A stretch of 64,000 nucleotides of DNA from Ignavibacteriota bacterium. Its GTDB lineage: Bacteria > Bacteroidota > Ignavibacteria > SZUA-365. The stretch lies in the NCBI GenBank assembly GCA_016218045.1, contig JACRFB010000031.1:136908-200907 (forward strand), written 5' to 3'. The translations under genes were made by a program, and so were the position numbers. Shown here piece by piece: positions 18,282 through 27,860 of the stretch; the first letter of the stretch is position 1; each line of letters opens with the position of its first letter. The notes under the pieces are model-generated. The model worked only from the letters and a program-made list of their open reading frames with translations, did not search any database and was not told the origin of the DNA.

Positions 18282-19091
18282 ATGCTTCCTTTGATTCCCA
18301 GCGCACTCGCCTCACTCGTTGAGTTGTACTATCGGCGCGCCGTGCGCGCTATGGAAGAGGTGTACGGCATCACGATGTTCGGCATGCGGTTCTTCCGCTA
18401 CGTCTTCCGGCCGCCGTATGAACTCGGTGAAATCCGGAAGCACATGGACGAACTCGGAGCCAAGTCGATTCCGTTGCTCACCGTCGTGGGTCTCATCATG
18501 GGACTGATTCTCGCGCTGCAGTCACGCCCCACGCTCGACCGTTTCGGCGCCGGCTCCTTTCTTCCGGCAATGATCGCGCTGACCATAGTGCGTGAACTTG
18601 GTCCGGTGATAACCGCGTTGATTGTCGCGGGCCGCGTCTCGTCGGGCATCGGCGCCGAGCTGGGCTCGATGAAGGTGACCGAGCAGATCGACGCGCTCGA
18701 GGTTTCGGCCGTCGATCCGTTCAACTACCTTGTTGTGACGCGCATCGTGGCCTGCATAATCATGCTGCCGCTGCTAACGGCGTATGTCGATTTTCTCGCA
18801 ATTTTCGGCGGCTTCCTCGCCGAAGCGCTGGCCTCGAACTCCACGTTCCAACTGTACTTCTCCGAAACGATCTCATCCATCAAATTCCTCGACCTCGTGC
18901 CCGGTGTGGGCAAGACGGCCGTGTTCGGGTACATCATCGGACTCATCGGCGCGTATGAGGGCTTCAACACCACGCGCGGCACCGAGGGCGTGGGTCGCGC
19001 TGCGACCACATCGGTGGTGCTCGCCTCGCTCAACATCATCTTTGTCGACATGGTGATCATTCAACTGACACTTATTTTTTTCGGGTCCTGA
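18282..19091 (+). CDS. mlaE: MlaE-type ABC permease (lipid transport)
   Basis: 269 residues from ATG 18282; this start follows the promoter at 18227-18258 at a sensible distance, while the longer open frame (from 18159) would begin upstream of the promoter. Several transmembrane helices and the MlaE/TrnD blocks are visible: LIMGLILALQSRPTLDRFGAGSFL, RELGPVITALIVAGRVSSGIGAELGSMKVTEQIDALEV, ending with TTRGTEGVGRAATTSVV. It is the inner-membrane permease of an Mla/MCE system that moves phospholipids between the membranes. The stop overlaps the mlaF start by one base. Confidence 0.92.
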   Translation: MLPLIPSALASLVELYYRRAVRAMEEVYGITMFGMRFFRYVFRPPYELGEIRKHMDELGAKSIPLLTVVGLIMGLILALQSRPTLDRFGAGSFLPAMIALTIVRELGPVITALIVAGRVSSGIGAELGSMKVTEQIDALEVSAVDPFNYLVVTRIVACIIMLPLLTAYVDFLAIFGGFLAEALASNSTFQLYFSETISSIKFLDLVPGVGKTAVFGYIIGLIGAYEGFNTTRGTEGVGRAATTSVVLASLNIIFVDMVIIQLTLIFFGS

Positions 19092-19831
19092 TGAACGACA
19101 TCCCGATGATCGACGTGCGCGACGTGCGCAAATCCTTCGACGACCACCATGTGCTGCGCGGCGTCTCGATGCGTGTGGACACGGGTTCGAGTGAGGTGAT
19201 ACTGGGCAGAAGCGGCATCGGCAAAAGCGTGCTGCTGAAGAGTATCGTCGGCTTGCTCACGCCCGAGGGCGGCAGTATTCGGGTGCGTGGCGAAGAGGTT
19301 ATCGGCATGGGCGTGCGCGACCTGAACCGCATCAGAAAAAACATCGGTTACGTGTTTCAGTACGCGGCGCTGTACGACTCGATGACCGTGCGCGAGAATC
19401 TCGAATTTCCCCTGCGGAAACACGCCTCCATGAGCGAGGCCGAGATCACCGACCGTGTCATGCAGCAGCTCGAGCTTGTCGGTCTCGAGGACGCCGTCGA
19501 CAAAATGCCCTCGGAATTGAGCGGCGGCATGAAAAAACGTATCGGTCTCGCACGCGCCATCATCACGCGGCCCGACATGGTGCTGTACGACGAACCGACC
19601 GCGGGACTCGATCCGATGACGGCGCGCGAAATCAGCGAGCTTATCCTCGACCTCGAACAGCGTTTCGGCATCTCGTCGATCACCGTGACGCACGATCTCG
19701 AATGCGCGCGCATCGTGGCCGACACCATCTACATTCTCGAGGACGGTATCTTCACCCATTCGGGCGGGTATGAAGACCTGAAACACAACGACGATCCATT
19801 GGTACGTTCCTTCTTCCAGGCGGCAGTATGA
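19091..19831 (+). CDS. mlaF: MlaF-type ABC ATPase
   Basis: 246 residues. Walker A GRSGIGKSVLL (~residue 39), signature LSGGMKKRIGLARAI (~143), Walker B VLYDEPTAGLDPMTA and the H-loop TVTHDLECA are all intact. It powers the MlaE permease. Translationally coupled at both ends: a 1-base overlap with mlaE and an ATGA overlap with the MCE gene. Confidence 0.93.
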   Translation: MNDIPMIDVRDVRKSFDDHHVLRGVSMRVDTGSSEVILGRSGIGKSVLLKSIVGLLTPEGGSIRVRGEEVIGMGVRDLNRIRKNIGYVFQYAALYDSMTVRENLEFPLRKHASMSEAEITDRVMQQLELVGLEDAVDKMPSELSGGMKKRIGLARAIITRPDMVLYDEPTAGLDPMTAREISELILDLEQRFGISSITVTHDLECARIVADTIYILEDGIFTHSGGYEDLKHNDDPLVRSFFQAAV

Positions 19832-20901
19832 AACAGCAGCTATCGCGCGCGCGCGTCGGCTTCCTCATCTTTGTGGGTGTGATCACGTTTGTTGTGGCCA
19901 TCTTTCTCGTCGGCGAGAAGACGCAGATGTTCAGTTCCACCTTCACCGTGCTCGTCAATTTCTCGAGCGCCGAGGGTGTGAAGCCGGGCAGTTATGTGGT
20001 TCTCTCCGGCTACACGGTTGGTTCCGTCACCGACATCAGTCTGTCGGAGGATGCCGACTCGGTGCGGCTCGAATTACGCCTTGACGAATCGGTGCGGCCC
20101 TTCATTAAGGCCGACACAAAGGCCGAGATCAAACAGGAAGGCCTCGTCGGGAACAAAATCATCAACCTGATCATCGGGTCGCCCGCACTCCCGTCGGTGG
20201 GGAACAACGACTTCATCCAGGGCGTGCCCCCGTTTGCACTGACAGGACTCGCCGACAACGTGTCCGCCATCACCGACACCTCCAAGATCATCGCGAGCGA
20301 GATCAAAACTCTGCTTGTGCGCCTGAACAACGGTGATGGATTCCTGGGCCGTCTGCTGCGCGACGACGCGCTGTACGCGGACCTCGCGGGCATCACGGGC
20401 AAGGTAGACAGCGGACTGACAATCGCGACCTCACAACTTGTGCGTTTGACCGACATCCTGCAGCGTGTCACAAAAAACGTCGACGGTCTTGTGCAGCGCT
20501 CCGACAGCACACTCGGCACCGTGAACGACGCGACCCGCGAGCTTGCCGTACTGCTCGAAAATCTCAACAATGGCCGCGGCACCGCCGGGGCGCTGTTGAC
20601 CGACCGCAAGCTATACGACTCACTTGTCACGCTCGTCGGTTCGTTCAACGACGTCGCATACGACGCGGGCAACGCCGCCAATCAACTGACCCAGAGCATC
20701 TACGCTATGCGGCAGCACTGGCTGCTTGGGCGCGTCTTCGGCGGTGACGACATCGACACCGCGCCCGCGCCGACGCCCGCGTATCAGAAGATCATGCGCG
20801 AATTACGCGCACGCACCGCGGAACTCGACAAACGCGAGGCGCGCATCCGCGAGCTGGAGCGCGCACTGCAGGCGCCGGAACCGTCGAAGCAGGGGCAATG
20901 A
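19828..20901 (+). CDS. mlaD: MlaD-like MCE-domain protein
   Basis: 357 residues. One N-terminal membrane anchor (VGFLIFVGVITFVVAIFLVG, ~residues 11-30) is followed by a single MCE domain (~40-115; FSSAEGVKPGSYVVLSGYTVGSVTDI, IKQEGLVGNKIINLIIG). The remaining ~240 residues are helical and rich in Leu/Asp repeats (NNGDGFLGRLLRDDALYADLAGI; NNGRGTAGALLTDRKLYDSLVTL), ending in a charged coiled-coil-like tail. It is probably the periplasmic hexameric lipid-binding part. It is longer than E. coli MlaD (about 183 residues) because of this tail. ATGA overlaps at both ends. Confidence 0.88.
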   Translation: MKQQLSRARVGFLIFVGVITFVVAIFLVGEKTQMFSSTFTVLVNFSSAEGVKPGSYVVLSGYTVGSVTDISLSEDADSVRLELRLDESVRPFIKADTKAEIKQEGLVGNKIINLIIGSPALPSVGNNDFIQGVPPFALTGLADNVSAITDTSKIIASEIKTLLVRLNNGDGFLGRLLRDDALYADLAGITGKVDSGLTIATSQLVRLTDILQRVTKNVDGLVQRSDSTLGTVNDATRELAVLLENLNNGRGTAGALLTDRKLYDSLVTLVGSFNDVAYDAGNAANQLTQSIYAMRQHWLLGRVFGGDDIDTAPAPTPAYQKIMRELRARTAELDKREARIRELERALQAPEPSKQGQ

Positions 20902-21800
20902 AAATCCTGATTCTCGGGCATCTTGTCCTGGACGAAATACATCCGTACAACGGTCCCGTCATCGAGAGCTTCGGCGGCATTCACTTCCCGGTGTCGGCCT
21001 TCGGCGCCATTTCCACCACATCGGATGTGGTATACCCATGTTTTCCGGCCGGAGCCGACGCATGGGATTCCTTCCAGCGGGCGGTGGGCGAGTTTCCGTG
21101 CCTGGACACGCGCGGTATCTGGAAAGTGTCCGACGCAACAACCCGTGTGCGTCTCTTCCACGACGCGCAGGCGCAGTACAACACACAGCTCGTGCGCAGT
21201 CTCGGCCCCATTCCCTTCGAGCGTTTTGCCCCGCATCTCGACGGCTGCGATCTCGTGTATATCAACTTCATGACCGGCGAGGACCTCACGCTCGACACCG
21301 CCGAGTCTCTGCGTGCCGCCACACGCTGCCTCATCTACCTCGACCTCCACATGATCGCGTACCGTGTCGGCAGGGACGGACACCGGGCGACACATCCCGT
21401 GCAGGATTGGCGGCGCTGGGCGGCGACGGCCGACGTGCTGCAGTGCAACGAGAGGGAACTTGCCGCCTTTGTGCCTGTCGAAGGAGACGAACGCGCGCGG
21501 GCCGACGCCCTGTTCGAAGGGAGCGGACCGCGCCTGCTTGTGGTCACACGCGGCGAGCGCGGCGCGACACTCTTCACCGCCGAAGGACAGACACACATCG
21601 CACCTGTACCGCTCGACACCGTTGTCGACTCCACCGGCTGCGGTGATACGTTCGGGTCGACATTGGCGTACTTTCTCGCGAAGGGCCTTCCGGCCACTGA
21701 GGCCGCGTCCCGCGCCGCGCGCGCGGGCGCGTTTGTCGCCACGCTGCGCGGATCAGAAGGCATGGCGGGCCTTTCGCACATTGTGCAGGAGCACGCATGA
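20898..21800 (+). CDS. PfkB-family carbohydrate kinase
   Basis: 300 residues. The ribokinase-type anion hole and catalytic Asp appear in VVDSTGCGDTFGSTLAYFLA; the N-terminal Gly-Gly motif is a variant (SFGGIHFPVSAFG). VLQCNERELAAF is the usual nucleotide-side motif. The substrate is unknown, a sugar or sugar phosphate. It is embedded between mlaD and an RmlD-like gene with ATGA overlaps on both sides, so it is translated with the lipid transport genes, an unusual partnership. Confidence 0.85.
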   Translation: MKILILGHLVLDEIHPYNGPVIESFGGIHFPVSAFGAISTTSDVVYPCFPAGADAWDSFQRAVGEFPCLDTRGIWKVSDATTRVRLFHDAQAQYNTQLVRSLGPIPFERFAPHLDGCDLVYINFMTGEDLTLDTAESLRAATRCLIYLDLHMIAYRVGRDGHRATHPVQDWRRWAATADVLQCNERELAAFVPVEGDERARADALFEGSGPRLLVVTRGERGATLFTAEGQTHIAPVPLDTVVDSTGCGDTFGSTLAYFLAKGLPATEAASRAARAGAFVATLRGSEGMAGLSHIVQEHA

Positions 21801-22735
21801 AAATTCTCATCACCGGCGCGCATGGACTGCTCGGTCAGAAAATCGCCGTGGTCTTTGCGCAGGAGTCCGATCACACACTGCTTCTGACGGATCTCGCCTC
21901 CGAGACCTTTTTTACAAATCCGCGCTTCGAATATCAACAGCTCGATATCACACAACGCGGCGACGTCAAGAGTCTCGTCACGCAGTACAAACCCGACGTC
22001 ATCATCAACACCGCGGCGATGACCGACGTCGACGGATGTGAAACCGACCGCGAGCAATGCTGGCGGCTCAATGTGGACGGTTTGAAGAACCTGCTTATCT
22101 CCGCGCGTCGCCTCGATTCGTGCCGTATCGTTCAACTGTCCACCGACTACGTCTTCGACGGGAAAGACATCGCCTACGGCGAAACCTCGCGGCCGAATCC
22201 GTTGAGCTATTACGGCAAATCCAAGCTCGCGGCCGAAAACGCGCTGGCTTCCAGCGGAGTGCCCGGTGTGGTGGTGCGCACGCAGGTGCTCTACGGCACG
22301 GGCTTCAACGTGCGCACGAACTTCGTGGCCTGGGTCCTTGCGATGCTCGAGAAAAAGACGGCGTTCCGCGTCGTGACCGATCAGATCGGCAATCCCACGC
22401 TGGTCGACGATCTCGCGTACGCGCTGCTGAAGATCAGTGAAAGCCGCGCGACCGGTCTGTACCATGTGTCCGGACCCGAATCCATCGACCGCTACACCTT
22501 TGCGCGGCGCATCGCCAGCACGTTCGATTTCGATCCGGCGCTGATAGGCGAAACCACCTCGATCGACATCGGGCAGGCGGCGAACCGTCCGCTGTGCAGC
22601 ACCTTTGTCACGCTCAAATTCGAGTCGGAGTTTCGGTACCGGCTCAGCGACGTGTCGCAGGGACTTCTGCGCCTTCGGCGTCAGTACAAACACGGTGCGC
22701 AGCATCTGGACCTGCTTCCCGGCGCATCGCGCTGA
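21797..22735 (+). CDS. RmlD-like sugar-nucleotide reductase (SDR)
   Basis: 312 residues. Extended short-chain dehydrogenase with GAHGLLGQKIA at the N-terminus, QLSTDYVFDG and the catalytic YYGKSKLAAE, followed by VVRTQVLYGTG and FRVVTDQIGNPTLVDDLA. This set is typical of dTDP-4-dehydrorhamnose reductase (RmlD/RfbD) and its relatives. No rmlA, rmlB or rmlC is nearby, so the rhamnose assignment is tentative and the substrate may be another nucleotide sugar. It is the last gene of the overlapping mla run. Confidence 0.8.
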   Translation: MKILITGAHGLLGQKIAVVFAQESDHTLLLTDLASETFFTNPRFEYQQLDITQRGDVKSLVTQYKPDVIINTAAMTDVDGCETDREQCWRLNVDGLKNLLISARRLDSCRIVQLSTDYVFDGKDIAYGETSRPNPLSYYGKSKLAAENALASSGVPGVVVRTQVLYGTGFNVRTNFVAWVLAMLEKKTAFRVVTDQIGNPTLVDDLAYALLKISESRATGLYHVSGPESIDRYTFARRIASTFDFDPALIGETTSIDIGQAANRPLCSTFVTLKFESEFRYRLSDVSQGLLRLRRQYKHGAQHLDLLPGASR

Positions 22736-22753
22736 AGCCGCGCGGGTCCGCGC

Positions 22754-22785
22754 CTTTTCTCTTCGAGCCGTCCGCTGTATCTTAC
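22754..22785 (+). promoter_or_regulatory. Weak putative promoter for serS
   Basis: CTTT (22754-22757), 20 nt, TATCTTAC (22778-22785), ending 36 nt before the serS start. The -7 element fits the window pattern; the -33 element is poor. Confidence 0.35.
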
Positions 22786-22821
22786 CGAGTTGCAGATTTT
22801 GAGACTAGAAGGACATCGAAC

Positions 22822-24108
22822 ATGCTCGACATGAAACGCATCCGGGAGAATCCGGACGCCATCCGCACGGGAATAACACGGAAGAACGAAAAGGACCGTC
22901 TCGACGAAGTCCTCGCACTGGACCTGCGCCGGCGGACCATCATCGGTGAAGTCGAAGGACTCAAGAGCCGTCGCAATACCGTGTCCCAGGAAATCGCGCG
23001 TCTCAAGAAGGCGAAGGAAGACGCCGACGCTCTTATCGCAGAGATGAAAGGTGTATCGGATCGTATCGCCGAACTCGATACCGAACTGCGCGACACCGAG
23101 AGCGGTATCGACGACCTCGTCCTGTACATTCCGAACATGCCGCACGAGAGCGTGCCGGTGGGCAGCAGCGCCGCCGACAACGTGGAAGTACGTCGCTGGG
23201 TGCCCGAGGGGACAGTCGGATTAAACGCCGAGACACCTGCGCCCGTGCTGGACCACATTGAACTCGGCAAAAAACACGCGATGCTCGATTTCGAGCGCGG
23301 CACCAAGCTCAGCGGCAGCGGCTTCCCGCTGTACACCGGCAAGGGCGCGACACTCGAGCGCGCGCTCATCAATTTCATGCTGGACCTGCATCTCGCCGAG
23401 CACGGCTACACCGAGGTGTTCCCGCCCTTTGTTGTGAACGCCGCCTCGATGCGCGGCACGGGGCAGCTCCCGAAGATGAGCGACGACATGTACCGCTGCG
23501 TCGACGAGGACCTGTACCTCATTCCCACCGCCGAAGTGCCGCTCACAAACATCTACCGCGACGAAGTGCTGCAGGGCGCGCAGCTTCCGATCAAGTTCTG
23601 CGGGTATTCCGCGTGTTTCCGTCGCGAGGCGGGATCGTACGGGAAGGAGACCAAGGGATTCCTCCGTGTGCATCAGTTCAACAAGGTCGAGATGGTGAAA
23701 TTCACGACGCCCGAGACATCGTACGACGAACTCGAATCGCTCGTCGCCGACGCCGAGGATATACTGCAGAAACTCAACGTGCCGTACCGCGTGCTGCTGC
23801 TGTGCACGGGCGACATGAGCTTCGCCTCGGCGAAGACATACGACATCGAAGTGTGGTCGCCCGGCGAAAACAAATGGCTCGAGGCGTCATCGTGCTCGTG
23901 CTTCGAGGACTTCCAGGCGCGGCGCGCAATGATTCGCTTCAAGCGGGATGCACAGAGCAAACCCGAATTCGTGCACACACTCAACGGTTCAGGACTTGCA
24001 ACATCGCGGCTGATGGTGGCCCTGCTCGAAAACAATCAACAGGCCGACGGAACGATACGTGTACCCGAGGCGCTGCGCCGCTACACCGGCTTCGAGAGTA
24101 TCGGTTGA
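22822..24108 (+). CDS. serS: Seryl-tRNA synthetase
   Basis: 428 residues from ATG 22822 (MLDMKRIRENPDAIRTGITR), the normal family start; the frame open to 22594 is not family-like. Charges tRNA-Ser in the cytoplasm. The N-terminal coiled-coil tRNA-binding arm (~30-105) and class II motifs are visible: motif 2 in ACFRREAGSYGKETKGFLRVHQF and motif 3 in NGSGLATSRLMVALLENNQ. Length is normal. Confidence 0.97.
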   Translation: MLDMKRIRENPDAIRTGITRKNEKDRLDEVLALDLRRRTIIGEVEGLKSRRNTVSQEIARLKKAKEDADALIAEMKGVSDRIAELDTELRDTESGIDDLVLYIPNMPHESVPVGSSAADNVEVRRWVPEGTVGLNAETPAPVLDHIELGKKHAMLDFERGTKLSGSGFPLYTGKGATLERALINFMLDLHLAEHGYTEVFPPFVVNAASMRGTGQLPKMSDDMYRCVDEDLYLIPTAEVPLTNIYRDEVLQGAQLPIKFCGYSACFRREAGSYGKETKGFLRVHQFNKVEMVKFTTPETSYDELESLVADAEDILQKLNVPYRVLLLCTGDMSFASAKTYDIEVWSPGENKWLEASSCSCFEDFQARRAMIRFKRDAQSKPEFVHTLNGSGLATSRLMVALLENNQQADGTIRVPEALRRYTGFESIG

Positions 24109-24142
24109 TCGCCGGGATTCTCAGCCGCTCGGACGCCGGCGC

Positions 24143-24886
24143 ATGATACGCGCAGTCACCATCGATTTCTGGAACACACTCGTCGACACTTCGAACGGCG
24201 AGGCGCGGCGCCGCGCGCGCAATGCAGCGCTGCGCGACTTGCTGCACACACACCGGGTGGCGTGGGACGATGATCTCCTTGCCGCAGGCATGAAACACAT
24301 CTACGCGGCCTTCGAGCGCACATGGTTCGATGAAAAACGTACACCGAGCGCGGATGAAAGCGTGGCGGCGCTGTGGGCGTTTCTGAATGTGTCTGTCGCG
24401 GCCGACGAACATGCGCGCGTGGTCACCGTGTTCGAGGACAGTATCCTGCTGGGAATGCCCGCGCTGCTGCCGGGCGCCGCCGACGCGCTCGAACGGCTTG
24501 CGGCCACACGCCGCCTGGCCGTTATTTCCGATACTGCCTTTTCTCCCGGACGCGTTCTTCGCGCGGTGCTCGAACATCACGATGTCGCGCGGCATTTCAG
24601 CACCATGGTGTTCTCGGACGAGACCGGCGTATCGAAACCGCATCTCAAGGCCTTCACGACGGCACTATCAGCCCTCGGGGCGGATGCCGGCGACGCGGTG
24701 CATATCGGCGACATCGAACGAACGGACATCGACGGCGCACTGGATGCGGGTATGCAGGCCATACTTTTCCGGGGTGACCCGGGCGCCATGTCCTTTAACG
24801 GCGATGCCCCCACACGCGCGCAGGCGGTGGCGTGGAGTTGGGACGAGGTCCCGGGAATCATCGAACGGCTTTCCGGCGTTATGTAG
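24143..24886 (+). CDS. HAD-superfamily hydrolase
   Basis: 247 residues from ATG 24143. The motifs run in order: I TIDFWNTLVD (nucleophile Asp8), II AVISDTAFS, III GVSKPHLKAF, IV HIGDIERTDIDGALDAGM, with an alpha-helical cap between I and II. In most HAD phosphatases the residue two after the nucleophile is Asp; here it is Trp (DFWNT), so phosphatase activity is not certain. The gene lies 34 bases after serS and 28 bases before the exporter, in a probable operon. Confidence 0.8.
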   Translation: MIRAVTIDFWNTLVDTSNGEARRRARNAALRDLLHTHRVAWDDDLLAAGMKHIYAAFERTWFDEKRTPSADESVAALWAFLNVSVAADEHARVVTVFEDSILLGMPALLPGAADALERLAATRRLAVISDTAFSPGRVLRAVLEHHDVARHFSTMVFSDETGVSKPHLKAFTTALSALGADAGDAVHIGDIERTDIDGALDAGMQAILFRGDPGAMSFNGDAPTRAQAVAWSWDEVPGIIERLSGVM

Positions 24887-24914
24887 CAGTCACCCATTCG
24901 CGAAAGAACCATCT

Positions 24915-26663
24915 TTGAAATCCCTGCTCCGTCTTTTACCCTACTTCCGGCGTCATCGCGGCACGATAGCGCTGGGCATTGTGTCGATCGTCCTGTCCGT
25001 GTGTTTCGCGGTACTTGCGCCGGCGCTTATCCGCGCAGCCATCGACGCCATCAAGGCGGGGGGTACGACCGACGACCTCGTGCGATACGCCTTGTACGTG
25101 CTGCTCGCGTCGGCCGTCAGCGGCGTGTTCCTGTTTCTGCAGAGGCGCACCATCATCGTGGCGTCGCGGCGCATCGAGAACGACATGCGCAACGACTTCA
25201 TGCGGCACATCGAGCAACTCTCGCTGCGCTATTTCCAGAACACGCCGACGGGCGACATCATGGCGCATTCCACAAACGACATCGCCGCGGTGCGCATGTT
25301 TGTGGGTCCGGCGGTGATGTACAGTGTCGAGACCTTCTTCACCTTTGTGATTGTGCTCGCGCTGCTCCTGAGCATACACCCCCTGCTCACGCTCTACGCG
25401 CTGCTGCCGCTGCCGTTTGTGTCTTTTGCGGTGAACCGCCTCGGCACGCTGATTCACAAACGCTTCGAGGACATACAGTCGCACTACTCCGTGGTCACTA
25501 CACGCGCACAGGAATCCATCTCCGGAATCCGCGTCGTAAAATCGTACCTCCGCGAGGAGCACGAGATCGCGCGCTTCGACGAATTGAGCCGACTGTACAT
25601 GGAGAAGAACATGCGCATGGCGCGTGTCCAGTCGTTCTTCATGCCGCTGTTGATGATGCTGATCGGACTGTCGGTGATAGTCGTCGTGTGGTACGGCGGT
25701 CTGCAGGTGGCCTTCGGCGATCTTTCCCTCGGGGAACTGACCCAGTTCATGATGTATGTATCGATGCTGATCTGGCCGATGATCGCCGTGGGATGGGTCA
25801 TTTCCCTCGTGCAGCGCGCATCGGCGTCCATGAAACGCATCGACAAGATATTGAGCGAGGAGCCGGAAATCCGCGACACCGATCGCACGGATCTCACAAT
25901 CAGCACGCTCGAGGGCCGCATCGAATTTCGCGGCGTACGCTTCCGCTACAACGACGCTGCGGGCGACGTGCTCCGTTCGATCGATCTCGATATTCCGCGT
26001 GGGACGACTCTCGCGGTGATCGGGCACACCGGCAGCGGCAAGAGCACACTCGTAAACCTCATCCCGCGGCTGTACGATGTCACGGGCGGGTCGCTGACCA
26101 TCGATGGACGCGATGTGCGCGACATCCCCCTCGCCGTGCTGCGCAGGCACATCGCGTATGTCACGCAGGAAACCTTCCTCTTCTCCGAAAGCATACGCGA
26201 GAACATCGCCTACGGCGTCGACGGCGCGACGGAGGATGACGTCACCTGGGCCGCCGGGGTGTCGCGCATCGACAAGGATGTGCGCGATTTCCCGCAAGGA
26301 TATGGGACCGTGCTTGGCGAACGCGGCATCACGCTTTCGGGCGGACAGAAACAGCGTGTGAGTCTGGCCCGAGCCGTGCTCCGCAAGCCCGCGATACTCA
26401 TTCTCGACGACGCGCTTTCGGCGGTGGACACACACACGGAGGAGGAGATCCTCGGACGTCTCCGCGAGGTGATGCGCGAGCGCACGAGCATCATCATCAG
26501 CCACCGCATCTCCACAGTCAAACACGCAGACCGCATCATCGTGCTCCGTGACGGGACGGTTGTGGAAAGCGGCACGCACGAGCAGCTCGTGGCGCTCGGC
26601 GGCGAGTACGCCGAGCTTCACATGAAGCAGTTGCTCACCGAAGAACTCGCGGAGTTGGAGTAA
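24915..26663 (+). CDS. MsbA-like ABC exporter (fused permease and ATPase)
   Basis: 582 residues from a TTG at 24915; an upstream in-frame start would read through the HAD gene, and family similarity begins at KSLLRLLPYFRRHRG. Length equals that of MsbA-type half transporters. Six transmembrane segments lie in ~1-310; the ATPase has Walker A GHTGSGKST (~369-377), Q-loop VTQETFLFSESIRENIAYG, signature LSGGQKQRVSLARA (~474), Walker B LILDDALSAVD and switch His (IISHRIST). It acts as a homodimer. Lipid A, lipid or drug export is possible; the sequence does not decide. Confidence 0.9.
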   Translation: MKSLLRLLPYFRRHRGTIALGIVSIVLSVCFAVLAPALIRAAIDAIKAGGTTDDLVRYALYVLLASAVSGVFLFLQRRTIIVASRRIENDMRNDFMRHIEQLSLRYFQNTPTGDIMAHSTNDIAAVRMFVGPAVMYSVETFFTFVIVLALLLSIHPLLTLYALLPLPFVSFAVNRLGTLIHKRFEDIQSHYSVVTTRAQESISGIRVVKSYLREEHEIARFDELSRLYMEKNMRMARVQSFFMPLLMMLIGLSVIVVVWYGGLQVAFGDLSLGELTQFMMYVSMLIWPMIAVGWVISLVQRASASMKRIDKILSEEPEIRDTDRTDLTISTLEGRIEFRGVRFRYNDAAGDVLRSIDLDIPRGTTLAVIGHTGSGKSTLVNLIPRLYDVTGGSLTIDGRDVRDIPLAVLRRHIAYVTQETFLFSESIRENIAYGVDGATEDDVTWAAGVSRIDKDVRDFPQGYGTVLGERGITLSGGQKQRVSLARAVLRKPAILILDDALSAVDTHTEEEILGRLREVMRERTSIIISHRISTVKHADRIIVLRDGTVVESGTHEQLVALGGEYAELHMKQLLTEELAELE

Positions 26664-26664
26664 C

Positions 26665-27672
26665 ATGCGCGGAGGCGACTCGATTCCGATGCTGACGCTT
26701 GCCGACCTGCGCGAGGAATTACGCGGCGCGGCATCGGTGTTGATCACCACACATCTGAATCCCGACGGAGATGCACTTGGAAGCGCGGGCGCCCTCGCCT
26801 TGTTTCTCCGCGCACGGGGCACGCAGGCGCGCGTCCTGGTCGATTGGCCGATACCCGAGAACCTGCACTTTTTGCGCGACGGCGCGGGCATAGAGGAATA
26901 CGATCCGGCGCAGCACGACGCACTGTTCGGCAGCGCTGATCTGCTCGTGGCCGTCGACATGAACGCCCCTTCACGCATGGGCCGCATTGCAGACGTGGCC
27001 GCATCCGCGGGCATCCGCATCCTTGTTATCGATCATCACCTCGACCCGCGGCCGTTTGCCGATGGCTACTGCCTTCGGTCCGACGCGTGTGCGACCGCTG
27101 AAATCCTTTTCGATCTCATCGAAGCGGAGGAGGGTCTGACCCCCGCCATCGCCGAGGCCCTGTACACGGGCATTCTCACCGATACGGGATCCTTCCGTTT
27201 TGAAAGGACAACATCCCGCGTGTTTCGTATCGCCGCGGAGCTGCTCGACGCGGGTGTACAGCCGCAGGACGTGTACCGGCGGATCTACGACGAATATCCC
27301 ATGAGGAGAACGCGTCTTGTGGGGCGCGTATTGGCCGGAATCCGTTCACTCGCGGATGGACGCGCCACACTGCTCGCCGTCACAAAAGAGGATCTCGATG
27401 CGACGGATGGCTTGATCGAGGATGTCGAGAACATCGTGAATTACGGACTCTCGATACGCGGTGTTCTGGCCACCGCGCTCGTGACGGAAATGCCCGGCGG
27501 AGTGAAGGTGAGTTTCCGTTCGCGCGGGGACGTGTCTATACAGCCGCTCGCGCAGCGTTTCGGCGGCGGCGGGCACCGGTACGCCGCCGGCGCGACCCTC
27601 GACGGCGCCGATGTTGCCGACATTATCGACCGGGTACGACGCGGGCTCCAGGAACTTTTCGACGGGCAGTAA
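26665..27672 (+). CDS. DHH-family phosphoesterase (NrnA-like)
   Basis: 335 residues. The DHH domain shows TTHLNPDGDALGSAGAL, LVAVDMNAPSRMG and the name motif VIDHHLDPRP; the C-terminal DHHA1 domain ends with RFGGGGHRYAAGATLDG. These features place it with NrnA-type nanoRNases/pAp phosphatases, which degrade short oligonucleotides and 3',5'-bisphosphate adenosine. It starts one base after the exporter's stop. Confidence 0.88.
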   Translation: MRGGDSIPMLTLADLREELRGAASVLITTHLNPDGDALGSAGALALFLRARGTQARVLVDWPIPENLHFLRDGAGIEEYDPAQHDALFGSADLLVAVDMNAPSRMGRIADVAASAGIRILVIDHHLDPRPFADGYCLRSDACATAEILFDLIEAEEGLTPAIAEALYTGILTDTGSFRFERTTSRVFRIAAELLDAGVQPQDVYRRIYDEYPMRRTRLVGRVLAGIRSLADGRATLLAVTKEDLDATDGLIEDVENIVNYGLSIRGVLATALVTEMPGGVKVSFRSRGDVSIQPLAQRFGGGGHRYAAGATLDGADVADIIDRVRRGLQELFDGQ

Positions 27673-27694
27673 CAATCCGACGCGGGCCCTCCGC

Positions 27695-27728
27695 TTTTCG
27701 TTCCGTTTGTATTGCATGTTTACATTTC
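27695..27728 (+). promoter_or_regulatory. Possible promoter region for pepA
   Basis: TTTT (27695-27698), 22 nt, TACATTTC (27721-27728); an alternative is ATTG (27711-27714), 20 nt, TACCATTC (27735-27742). Neither is a full match. The 188-base gap before pepA is clearly AT-richer than its surroundings. Confidence 0.25.
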
Positions 27729-27860
27729 TTTGTTTACCATTCACGCGCCTGTCACGCGCCACCCGGTTGTTCGACATCACAATTCTGCGTCTTCCCACCG
27801 GAGGGACTCAGGCGCCCAGCAGCGACCCGCATCCCCGCAACCATCGATCGAGGACCCCCC

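Noticed and set aside
24936-27020. 694-residue open frame on the minus strand
   Set aside because: Antisense to the MsbA-like exporter and DHH gene; composition is His/Arg/Ala-rich as expected of a shadow frame.
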